A stretch of 5,238 bases of DNA from Candidatus Poribacteria bacterium (GCA_009842375.1 VYFM01000292.1:1-5238), one strand, 5' to 3'. Positions 1 through 5,238 are shown, counted from the stretch's first letter. Notes: a model not told the origin generated them from the letters alone. Made by a program: numbers and translations.

Positions 1-6
1 TTTATG

Positions 7-57
7 CACTTTGCACCAGCGAGGTTAGGAAACCTCGCTAGCAGAGGGGTGAAAGTG
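7..57. repeat. Two-tier inverted repeat (REP/MITE-like hairpin)
   Basis: An inner perfect 9-base stem pairs AGCGAGGTT (18-26) with AACCTCGCT (31-39) around the loop AGGA. An outer stem pairs CACTTTGCACC (7-17) with GGTGAAAGTG (48-57), with a one-base bulge, and leaves an unpaired 8-base stretch (40-47) on one side. It lies 86 bases past the stop codon of the sigma gene. No T-run follows on either strand, so it is not a textbook intrinsic terminator. It could still act as a transcript 3'-end barrier. The GAGGTT-AGGA-AACCTC core resembles dispersed intergenic repeats I recall from Poribacteria-like genomes; that recollection is unverified. Confidence 0.6.
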
Positions 58-101
58 TATATTTATCTTTATAATTTGCCATATATTGTGTCTGTGAGAA
101 C

Positions 102-118
102 GCAAACCAACAGTTTGC
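102..118. repeat. Short perfect hairpin downstream of the sigma gene
   Basis: GCAAAC (102-107) pairs perfectly with GTTTGC (113-118) around the loop CAACA. It sits 24 bases beyond the sigma stop codon, a usual place for a 3'-end hairpin. On the minus strand it is followed by GTTCTCACAG, not a U-tract, so a terminator role is weak. It may be a second dispersed-repeat hairpin next to the larger one at 7-57. Confidence 0.4.
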
Positions 119-142
119 ACTACGAAATCTTAAGAAAATGAA

Positions 143-1261
143 TCATTCTCTACAAAACGGTGTTTGCCCGTCTAAAATCTTGTCCAAAGCAACTTGAGTT
201 ACCTCATCTTTATGCTTCTGTTCATCTTGTGCTCTAACCATTTTCTCATTGGCAATAATCTTCTTGACAAAAGTCGTTTTATACTTATCCCAGTCATCTT
301 GATTAGGTGGTATACCGAAGAAATTCACTTTTTGAAAGTCTGGGTTATCTTCTAAAAAAGCCAAAATATGCCGTTTAGACAAACAAGATGCATAATGCAT
401 AAAGTTTTCTATAGTAAGTCCATTATCCAAAATCAGTTGAAGCCACTCTGTCCGTGGATACCGTTTATCTATCTCATTAATTGTGAGACTGCTTAATTTA
501 CCTTCAACTATACCCACTGTGATTTTTATAATACTACGGTCAAACTCCGTGTCAAAGGCACTCATCAATGCTTTCACGGTTTGCGGTCCTGTATACACCG
601 TATCCTCGTCGTCAAAATATGGTGTATCCGCTTTGAATTTCATACTATCACAAAATATTTGATCGGTTAAGTCAATAGACGGTTGGATGCTGCCAAGAGT
701 TTCGCAAATCATCAGTTCTTCCTCCTTTAATCGTTGTCGTGCACGGCTAAGTCTACTCTTAATCGCGTTGATAGATACACCCAGAAATTTGCTAATGGCT
801 TTGTATGTCATTTCATGAAGGTAATAGAGTACCACTACTGTACGTTGGTTATCAGGTAATTTTTCCAAAAGATTATTAACAATTTCTTTGTACTGCTCTG
901 TTGCCTTCTTTTCACGTTGTGCTGTAATATAACGTGCAAAATCAGATTTTTCCAAGGTTGCTTTATCAGTGACATCTAAGGATAGCATTGTAGGTTTTTC
1001 CTTTTTGAGCCAGTTCGAACAACGCCGCTTCGTAATTACATATAACCATCTGTAAAACTTATTCGGGTCTTTTAGCGTAGATAGTTTATTATATGCCTGT
1101 AGGAAGACATCTTGGGTAATTTCTTCGGCAATGTGAAAATCCTTGATTTTCTGCCACACGATAGCGTGAATACTCTTTTCGTATTTTTGAACTAAGGAAT
1201 TGAAAGCTGTTTCGTCGCCAGACAAAGTATTGTTAACAAGATCAACATCATTGTTTTTCAT
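143..1261 (-). CDS. ECF-family sigma-70 RNA polymerase sigma factor with long C-terminal extension
   Basis: This is an alternative sigma factor that would direct RNA polymerase core to its own promoter class in the cytoplasm. Numbered from the start at 1261 (372 aa), region 2 spans about 11-87, with the typical HIAEEITQDVFLQAY stretch at 43-57 and FYRWLYVITKRR at 69-80. Region 4 spans about 128-180, with LPDNQRTVVVLYYL from 135 and a helix-turn-helix at 155-178 (AISKFLGVSINAIKSRLSRA). Regions 1 and 3 are absent, as in ECF factors. Simple ECF factors are about 160-200 aa, so some 190 residues (184-372) are extra. This extension is soluble, mixed-charge, shows no membrane segment, and I do not recognise its domain. 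An in-frame ATG at 1276 would give 377 aa, but GGAG at 1272-1269 lies inside that longer version and 7 bases before the ATG at 1261 (4 before the ATG at 1264), so 1261 or 1264 is preferred. No anti-sigma gene is in the window. Confidence 0.93.
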   Translation of the reverse strand: MKNNDVDLVNNTLSGDETAFNSLVQKYEKSIHAIVWQKIKDFHIAEEITQDVFLQAYNKLSTLKDPNKFYRWLYVITKRRCSNWLKKEKPTMLSLDVTDKATLEKSDFARYITAQREKKATEQYKEIVNNLLEKLPDNQRTVVVLYYLHEMTYKAISKFLGVSINAIKSRLSRARQRLKEEELMICETLGSIQPSIDLTDQIFCDSMKFKADTPYFDDEDTVYTGPQTVKALMSAFDTEFDRSIIKITVGIVEGKLSSLTINEIDKRYPRTEWLQLILDNGLTIENFMHYASCLSKRHILAFLEDNPDFQKVNFFGIPPNQDDWDKYKTTFVKKIIANEKMVRAQDEQKHKDEVTQVALDKILDGQTPFCRE

Positions 1262-1299
1262 CATAGTTCTCCACAATAAATGGACTTACGACTATACAT

Positions 1300-1326
1300 G
1301 ACATAATTTGAGGTGAAAATGTTGCA
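1300..1326 (-). promoter_or_regulatory. Candidate ECF-type promoter of the sigma gene
   Basis: Reading the minus strand, TGCAAC (1326-1321) is followed after 17 bases by TGTC (1303-1300), about 32 bases upstream of the start codon after a likely start of transcription. The same TGCAAC box with a TTTT run after it, and a TGT box 16 bases on, occurs before permease B. ECF promoters generally carry AAC in the -35 and GT in the -10, and ECF factors often activate their own gene, so this could be an autoregulated promoter. It is a motif match only. Confidence 0.3.
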
Positions 1327-1339
1327 AAACTTGAGAAAG

Positions 1340-1367
1340 ATTGTAAAATCGAGGTAGAAACCTTCAA
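1340..1367 (-). promoter_or_regulatory. Candidate housekeeping sigma-70 promoter of the sigma gene
   Basis: Minus-strand TTGAAG (1367-1362) and TACAAT (1345-1340) are 16 bases apart. The -10 box matches five of six consensus bases and the -35 matches four. Initiation would fall near 1333, leaving a leader of about 70 bases. In AT-rich DNA such matches arise by chance, so this is an alternative or additional promoter to the ECF-like boxes just downstream. Confidence 0.25.
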
Positions 1368-1443
1368 TTTATATTGTAACTGACATTTAACAAAACACTT
1401 CAGTTTTCAATGTTTATCAGTGTTCTTTTAGACTTTACCATAA

Positions 1444-1471
1444 AAATGCTTGCATAGAAATGCTTGCATAG
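1444..1471. repeat. Two tandem 14-base repeats, each with an ATGC-TT-GCAT dyad
   Basis: The unit AAATGCTTGCATAG occurs twice head to tail (1444-1457 and 1458-1471) without a mismatch. Each unit contains a small inverted repeat, ATGC and GCAT around TT, so two dyads sit 14 bases apart on the DNA. It lies about 180 bases upstream of the sigma start. It could be a paired operator or simply a slippage duplication. Confidence 0.55.
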
Positions 1472-1650
1472 ATTAGACAACATGTCTCTTTGTCCAGAAA
1501 GTTCTCGCTGTATTTGATGAAATGTTTTACACACAAAACGGTTCACCTAGTGCATTAAGAGATAATTTAATTCCTTTATACTTAAGTCAGTTCCCTTAAC
1601 CTATAGTTGATAACTTCAAACCTGTATCCAAGTGTTGCCAAATATGTTCT

Positions 1651-1678
1651 ATACTATGGTCTCGAGACCATAATGTAT
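1651..1678. repeat. Perfect 18-base palindrome with outer arms
   Basis: TATGGTCTC-GAGACCATA (1655-1672) is a perfect palindrome with no central spacer. Beyond it ATAC (1651-1654) can pair with GTAT (1675-1678) across a two-base bulge. As RNA it would form a 7-bp stem with loop TCGA. No T-run follows on either strand, so it is not an intrinsic terminator. A dimeric DNA-binding protein site is one possibility; no regulator gene is adjacent to support it. Confidence 0.55.
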
Positions 1679-1779
1679 GTCTTGTGACTTCCGTGTAATA
1701 GGAGGGAAGGCTTACGACGTCCAAGTAAAGATTGTCAAATTATTGAGAGTCCTTATTGATAACAATATTATTTTTTGGA

Positions 1780-3186
1780 TCAGACCTCAACAGAAATGAA
1801 CCTAAGATAAGTGCCTGACACAAGAACAACAAAAAATAGAATCAACAAGAACAAATCAATAGCTGCAACGTTGAAATCATGACTGAGACTAAGCTTGTCT
1901 TCGAATGTGGGAATTGATTCCGGATCCACTGGCTTTTGCGACATACCTTCTCGAACCCCAATAATATGAAGACTATTGGGATCTGCTCTATCCATATCCG
2001 TGACGAATTCTCGGTATTCGTGAGTATAACGCTGCACATTCTCTAAAAAATGTTGGTGACGTTCAAACCCCGTTCCGACAAAACCCTCAAGAAGATGTTG
2101 GAAAAGCGTAACAGGTGAGATACGGGTGACGGAACGTGCCAGTTGAATTTGGTCAATCTGTTGAGTTAACTGTTCTTGGGATAATCGTTCCTCTTGTTCA
2201 GTACCTTTGGTGACATACTCACTATCTATCTGTATCTTTTTATTTGGAAATCCACGCGTCTCTTGCAAAAGAGCAACATATTCTTCCTTGAGTTCTTCTA
2301 TGTTTTGGTGTCGACGTTTGAAGTATTCATCATAAGTCATCGGGCTTGAGAACCCACTTGCAATGGAAGCGAAGGTACTCGGTATAAAAATGACGAAAAC
2401 ACACCACGTCAATAGAAGTATCACAAGGCTCGTAACACTGTTTTGCACAGATGACGAAACTAACAAACCTAACGCAATAAACAAGCATAGGTACAAAATC
2501 GCAATAATAAAAATAATTATTAAACGTATCCATGCATCTGCACCAAGATGAACGTCGCTGGACACAGAAATTATTGATAGATTCATCAATATCGCAAAAG
2601 TAAACGGAACGCTAATACTTACCAATGCTCCTAAAAATTTGCCAATCAATATGGTGTGTCGTGGAACTGAATTCGACAACATCAATCGTAGCGTACCGCG
2701 TTCGCGCTCACCGGAAATAGAATCAAAGGTAAACAGAATCGTTATCAGACTCAGAACATACCCGATTACAAATCCCCAGTCTACTTTGACAGTATCTGGA
2801 CGTACATTGAATACATTAGGAAATGCTCCAGGGTAATACACCGACCAGAAAGCCCTTAAATTATCGGAGATCTGAACGGTAGGTATGCCGTAGACATAAT
2901 TTGTCAAAAATATGTCACCACCTTCGGCACAAAAATAGAGCGGAGACGGCTTTTTGTAAAGATTTCCCGGTCCTTGTTGCGCAATGCTAAATAAATCTGT
3001 CCGAGATCTTAATGTATTCACAGATGCTGTGGTTGCATCGTGATATTTCTGCATACGCTCAGGATGTTCTTGAATATGAATAACTGCATTAATCAACATC
3101 AAAACAAAAAGCAACACAGTCGTAAGTGCGAATCGGAGGCTAATAAGGTTGTCATACAGTTCGCGTTTTGTTATATGCCAAATCAT
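1780..3186 (-). CDS. ABC-2 type transporter permease (permease A)
   Basis: Integral membrane subunit of an ABC transporter that would work with a separate cytoplasmic ATPase; the substrate is unknown. The 468 aa show six likely membrane segments at about 16-36, 137-156, 181-205, 218-243, 250-272 and 441-461. Two large extracytoplasmic loops lie between segments 1 and 2 (about 100 aa) and between 5 and 6 (about 170 aa, with a charged, probably helical part at 285-350). The cytoplasmic loop after segment 2 carries SGERERGTLRLML (158-170) followed by GKFLGAL (182-188), a hallmark of ABC-2 permeases that contacts the ATPase. The start is supported by alignment of the N-terminus with permease B (KRELYDNLISLRF against RRELLDNLMTFRF). 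Its ribosome binding site is poor (TAAGAT directly before ATG). It lies 113 bases downstream of permease B in the same direction, so cotranscription and a heterodimer are likely. Large-loop relatives include DUF3526 and GldF-like permeases; the exact family is not settled. Confidence 0.9.
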   Translation of the reverse strand: MIWHITKRELYDNLISLRFALTTVLLFVLMLINAVIHIQEHPERMQKYHDATTASVNTLRSRTDLFSIAQQGPGNLYKKPSPLYFCAEGGDIFLTNYVYGIPTVQISDNLRAFWSVYYPGAFPNVFNVRPDTVKVDWGFVIGYVLSLITILFTFDSISGERERGTLRLMLSNSVPRHTILIGKFLGALVSISVPFTFAILMNLSIISVSSDVHLGADAWIRLIIIFIIAILYLCLFIALGLLVSSSVQNSVTSLVILLLTWCVFVIFIPSTFASIASGFSSPMTYDEYFKRRHQNIEELKEEYVALLQETRGFPNKKIQIDSEYVTKGTEQEERLSQEQLTQQIDQIQLARSVTRISPVTLFQHLLEGFVGTGFERHQHFLENVQRYTHEYREFVTDMDRADPNSLHIIGVREGMSQKPVDPESIPTFEDKLSLSHDFNVAAIDLFLLILFFVVLVSGTYLRFISVEV

Positions 3187-3197
3187 ATCTTAGTTAT

Positions 3198-3297
3198 CGG
3201 TTGTCAACAATTAGCAGTCAACAAGAAAGCATTGTGGTATTCAAGCCAGGCGTGCATCCTTACATACTGTGGGCTGATCGCAAATCATTGACAACCG
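3198..3297. mobile_element. Tiny MITE-like element or long-range inverted repeat between the permeases
   Basis: CGGTTGTCAA (3198-3207) and TTGACAACCG (3288-3297) are perfect 10-base inverted repeats that frame nearly the entire gap between the two permease genes. Inward of them the match continues imperfectly for about 15 more bases (AATTAGCAGTCA against the complement GATTTGCGATCA). This looks like the terminal inverted repeats of a roughly 100-base non-autonomous element. No clear target-site duplication is visible and nothing is encoded inside. Alternatively, it may be an RNA structure affecting relative expression of the two permeases. Confidence 0.35.
3203..3223. repeat. Heptamer-phased short repeat
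   Basis: GTCAACA occurs at 3203-3209 and again at 3217-3223, exactly two heptamers apart (GTCAACA/ATTAGCA/GTCAACA). The pattern resembles short tandem heptanucleotide repeats seen between genes in cyanobacteria and some other phyla. With only two exact units it is weak, and it overlaps the left arm of the inverted repeat. Confidence 0.25.
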
Positions 3298-3299
3298 TC

Positions 3300-4811
3300 C
3301 TATACTTCACTCCTTTGGAAAACAAGAAATATTCCCCAAAAAAGAATTAAGTTCATCATGAGCATCAGCAGTAAATCCGGTAGTGCTCGCTTTGCACTTA
3401 CATGCACATCACTTCTCTGAAAAGAAAACTGAGGAGAACTATCCCAATCCACTGCACCTTTGTCAGAAGAAAACCATTTTCTATCCCCAAATGCGTTTTT
3501 GTCATAAAGATAGTCAATCAAAGTCCTTCGGTACTTTCGCGTCGCCTCATAAAAATCTCTAAGTCCGAACAGGTCTGTACCTGCCCACGCTTGCGTCGAA
3601 GCGTCATACATTCCGACTGGCGAGAACCTCAAAAAGATGCGATCAACTATCGCTGGTCGAAAGAAAACAGATTCAAGTGCCTGTTTGCGCACGAGCCACG
3701 CTCGCTCTGCAGCGTCAATGGTCTTCGGTACGATCGTACGGTAATAGTTCTGAACATGCGGCACCCGAGGTTCAAATTCATCATCAAGTTTATTTACGTA
3801 TGAAATAGCCAAATAGGTGTATAGAAGTGTTGACTTCGCTTTATGCCATATCTCGTCAAAACCTGAGCCACCTGCCACGCCAAGATGTGAATCCTCTCCA
3901 GGAATAGGATCATTGGCAAGGTAGTCCTTACGTTCTCTGTCGAATTCCTCCCATATCTGTTCAATTTGATTAAAAGCAGGGACCAAACGCTCTTGAGAAG
4001 ACTCCGCGGACGTAATCAAAACAAGAATCACATTCGGATATACCAGCACCAAAAAACCCCAGACAAACATCGCAAGCATTAAAGCAGTGCTTGTTCTGCG
4101 GGTGATTACTGAAATCAACAGGCCGATGAGATAAAATATCGACAAATACGCGATTGAACTTAAGACAATTCCACCGATACGAAGAAAATCATCAACCTTT
4201 AGTGATACAATAGGAGATGTCGTTAGCAAAATCACAACCAAGAGAAAACTCATCAAAAGTGGTACCAGTAAACACATCATTGCACTAATGTATTTCGCCA
4301 ATAAGATTTTAGCACGACTCACTGGATGCGTCAGGACAAGACGCAACGTGCCGCGCTCACGTTCTCCCGCAAGTGCATCGTAGGCAAAAATAAGTGCCAT
4401 AAGACTCAGAACTACCTCAAAAACAAAAACAATATCTATCGATGAGAAGAGATTCAGAAGCGGATTCGTTGATCCATGCACCTGACCATCCCACAGTGTA
4501 GGCACATAACCGTAAAATACAAATATTTCGTTACTCAACCGTTTATCCAAACCAACATTGAATATACTCAATAGATTTGGTGGACGGACAACATCCCAAC
4601 TTATACTTACACTCGAATAGGTTGTTCTTTCCTGCATTCGCTCATGATTCGCATTAACAGCAGCATTGTAACCTTCTAACCGCTGGTCATAATCATTAAT
4701 CAGAACAGGTATATTGGCAACAACAAGTAGCAACATAATAACAACCGTCGCTACAAATCGGAACGTCATTAGGTTATCAAGAAGTTCTCGACGAATAAGT
4801 GTTAATAACAT
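3300..4811 (-). CDS. ABC-2 type transporter permease (permease B)
   Basis: A second integral membrane subunit, paralogous to permease A and probably its partner in one ABC-2 transporter. The 503 aa contain likely membrane segments at about 17-37, 124-144, 168-198, 212-233, 241-266 and 477-497. The ATPase-contact loop reads AGERERGTLRLVL (148-160), then the HPVSRAKILLAKY stretch (162-174). The extracytoplasmic region between segments 5 and 6 is about 210 aa, longer than in permease A and rich in aromatic and charged residues, so it is a candidate substrate- or partner-contacting domain. The C-terminus ends just after the last segment (VFQRSEV), mirroring permease A (RFISVEV). The ATG at 4811 has a good Shine-Dalgarno, GAGGGG, nine bases upstream. 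It is the first gene of the pair, and its promoter, leader and first seven codons are duplicated upstream at 5080-5238. No ATP-binding protein is encoded in the 427 bases upstream. Confidence 0.92.
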   Translation of the reverse strand: MLLTLIRRELLDNLMTFRFVATVVIMLLLVVANIPVLINDYDQRLEGYNAAVNANHERMQERTTYSSVSISWDVVRPPNLLSIFNVGLDKRLSNEIFVFYGYVPTLWDGQVHGSTNPLLNLFSSIDIVFVFEVVLSLMALIFAYDALAGERERGTLRLVLTHPVSRAKILLAKYISAMMCLLVPLLMSFLLVVILLTTSPIVSLKVDDFLRIGGIVLSSIAYLSIFYLIGLLISVITRRTSTALMLAMFVWGFLVLVYPNVILVLITSAESSQERLVPAFNQIEQIWEEFDRERKDYLANDPIPGEDSHLGVAGGSGFDEIWHKAKSTLLYTYLAISYVNKLDDEFEPRVPHVQNYYRTIVPKTIDAAERAWLVRKQALESVFFRPAIVDRIFLRFSPVGMYDASTQAWAGTDLFGLRDFYEATRKYRRTLIDYLYDKNAFGDRKWFSSDKGAVDWDSSPQFSFQRSDVHVSAKRALPDLLLMLMMNLILFWGIFLVFQRSEV

Positions 4812-4820
4812 TAATGTATT

Positions 4821-4826
4821 CCCCTC
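4821..4826 (-). promoter_or_regulatory. Ribosome binding site of permease B
   Basis: Minus-strand GAGGGG lies nine bases before the ATG at 4811 and fixes that start. In the duplicated copy the equivalent bases read GAGAAG (5115-5110) and the spacing is one base shorter, so only the copy in front of the intact gene keeps a strong signal. Confidence 0.7.
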
Positions 4827-4902
4827 AACAAGCTTACTAGTATGCTTCGCATGTGATTAACTCATGTCATTTCGTTAGAATAGAATTTGTTTCAACACCT
4901 AC

Positions 4903-4928
4903 TACAAATGAAGTCAATAAAAGTTGCA
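4903..4928 (-). promoter_or_regulatory. Candidate ECF-type promoter of permease B
   Basis: Minus-strand TGCAAC (4928-4923) is followed by a T-run and, after 16 bases, TGTA (4906-4903). This fits the general TGAAAC-N16-CGTA layout known for ECF sigma factors with one change in each box. The leader to the ATG would be roughly 85 bases. The motif falls within the stretch that is identical in both repeat copies, and a similar pair stands before the sigma gene. A TTGACT just downstream of TGCAAC lacks a properly spaced -10. Confidence 0.35.
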
Positions 4929-4949
4929 TCTTTTCTCGTTAAGTATTTG

Positions 4950-5079
4950 AAAATTGCTACGGTTTACCACAATTTGTGCTGTGTAATACTAAATTAATCG
5001 AATCATTCTTGTTTTTTTAATCTAGAACCCTAAGCACAAGTGTCCCTCATCTTTCAAAAGAAGCACTTAGACAAAGTAT
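4950..5079. other. Unique spacer between the two repeat copies
   Basis: These 130 bases separate the two copies of the direct repeat and match neither. They contain a seven-T run on the plus strand (5012-5018) without a preceding hairpin, and the 3' part of the dead-end ORF. No gene fragment of the permease family is recognisable here, so if a permease once followed copy 2 its body is gone. Confidence 0.5.
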
Positions 5080-5101
5080 GACGAATAAGTGTTAATAACA
5101 T
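5054..5101 (-). pseudogene. 5'-end remnant of a duplicated permease gene
   Basis: Starting from the ATG at 5101 the reading is MLLTLIR, identical to the first seven residues of permease B. It then diverges to HTLSKCFF and stops at 5054, 15 codons in all. The first seven codons are nucleotide-identical to permease B, including all synonymous positions. The most direct reading is a truncated duplicate: either a paralogous permease deleted after codon 7, or a partial duplication that captured only the gene start. A functional 15-residue leader peptide is possible but less likely, because its Shine-Dalgarno is degraded (GAGAAG). Confidence 0.6.
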
Positions 5102-5238
5102 TATGTATTCTTCTCAACAAACTTACCAGTATGCTTCGCATGTGATTAACTCATGTCATTTCGTTAGAATAGAATTTGTTTCAACACCTACTACAAATGA
5201 AGTCAATAAAAGTTGCATCTTTTCTCGTTAAGTATTTG
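5080..5238. repeat. Direct repeat, copy 2 (runs off the window end)
   Basis: Second copy of the permease B 5' region. Its right end coincides with the end of the window, still in perfect identity with copy 1, so the full repeat length is unknown. Relative to copy 1 it lacks one A near the start codon (5103/5104) and differs at 5111, 5112, 5121 and 5127. On the minus strand it leads into the 15-codon remnant. Confidence 0.95.
5192..5217 (-). promoter_or_regulatory. Duplicated copy of the candidate ECF-type promoter
   Basis: TGCAAC (5217-5212), 16 bases, TGTA (5195-5192): identical to the boxes before permease B because it lies in the 111-base invariant part of the repeat. If active, it would transcribe the remnant ORF and probably read through the spacer into permease B, giving the transporter two tandem identical promoters. 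Confidence 0.3.

Larger units (their letters stand above)
1277..1779. other. Intergenic region between permease A and the sigma gene
   Basis: About 500 bases without a convincing gene. It holds the sigma promoter candidates near 1300-1367, a 14-base tandem repeat at 1444-1471 and an 18-base palindrome at 1655-1672. A loose 6-base inverted repeat is also present (AACACT 1394-1399 with AGTGTT 1419-1424). No intrinsic terminator with a U-tract follows the permease A stop codon on the minus strand. The length of the gap argues that the sigma gene has its own promoter and is not simply the last gene of a permease operon. Confidence 0.6.
4790..4949. repeat. Direct repeat, copy 1: promoter, leader and first seven codons of permease B
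   Basis: This segment of about 160 bases matches 5080-5238 in the same orientation, 289-290 bases apart. Positions 4839-4949 (111 bases) are identical to 5128-5238. The remaining 49 bases carry four substitutions and one single-base indel, all in the leader near the Shine-Dalgarno. Copy 1 runs into the intact permease B gene. Similarity stops abruptly inside codon 8, at 4790. Confidence 0.95.

Noticed and set aside
1262..1276. Start of the sigma factor at the upstream ATG (1276)
   Set aside because: The Shine-Dalgarno-like GGAG lies downstream of this ATG and is properly spaced for the ATGs at 1264 or 1261 instead.
1477..1599. Plus-strand open stretch of 40 codons (with an ATG at 1522) followed by 32 more codons after one stop
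   Set aside because: It briefly looks protein-like, but it is short, has no clear ribosome binding site, and a one-stop stretch of this length is expected by chance among six frames.
1754..1767. TATTG/CAATA inverted repeat just past the permease A stop codon as a terminator
   Set aside because: Only five A/T-rich base pairs and no U-tract downstream on the minus strand.
3188..3222. TTGACT (3222-3217) and GATAAC as a sigma-70 promoter for permease A
   Set aside because: It would leave only a few bases before the ATG, and the boxes fall inside the heptamer and inverted-repeat sequence, so the match is probably coincidental.
3040..3350. Plus-strand open frames of 60-83 codons across the end of permease A and the gap
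   Set aside because: They overlap permease A in antisense and the inverted-repeat gap, have no convincing ribosome binding site, and their composition is not protein-like.
3402..3803. Plus-strand open frame of 133 codons opposite permease B
   Set aside because: It lies wholly antisense to a well-supported membrane protein gene, has no recognisable family features and is explained as a shadow frame.
5012..5018. Seven-T run as part of a plus-strand intrinsic terminator
   Set aside because: No stable hairpin precedes it and no plus-strand gene ends nearby.
1..5238. CRISPR array, tRNA, rRNA or riboswitch
   Set aside because: No regularly spaced repeats, cloverleaf or recognisable conserved RNA motif was seen on either strand.

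Overview
The window holds three genes, all on the minus strand: a fused or extended ECF-type RNA polymerase sigma factor (143-1261) and two paralogous ABC-2 type membrane permeases (1780-3186 and 3300-4811). Transcription runs from high to low coordinates, so the order in the RNA direction is permease B, permease A, then the sigma factor after a 500-base gap. The DNA is AT-rich, roughly 40% GC by eye. The wording of the sigma factor (region 2 followed by an unusual C-terminal extension) and of the permeases resembles, from memory, families that are numerous in Candidatus Poribacteria (sponge-associated bacteria). That assignment is recollection, not a search, and is moderate at best.

Region by region: 1-142 is non-coding and carries two hairpin-forming inverted repeats downstream of the sigma gene, the larger being a two-tier structure at 7-57. 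143-1261 is the sigma factor. 1277-1779 is non-coding, with the sigma promoter region, a 14-base tandem repeat containing small dyads, and a perfect 18-base palindrome. 1780-3186 is permease A. The 113-base gap between the permeases is almost exactly framed by a perfect 10-base inverted repeat, like a very small MITE. 3300-4811 is permease B, with a good ribosome binding site. 4812-5238 is non-coding and contains the most notable structure: a roughly 160-base segment spanning the promoter, leader and first seven codons of permease B is present a second time at 5080-5238. There it leads into a 15-residue dead-end ORF instead of a permease.

Functionally, the two permeases look like the membrane halves of one ABC-2 exporter-type transporter. 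No ATP-binding subunit is in the window, so the ATPase must lie beyond the right edge or elsewhere. A shared TGCAAC-N16/17-TGTM motif in front of permease B (both copies) and in front of the sigma gene resembles the general form of ECF promoters (AAC in the -35, GT in the -10). It raises the testable idea that the sigma factor drives itself and the transporter. The transporter substrate and the inducing signal cannot be read from the sequence.
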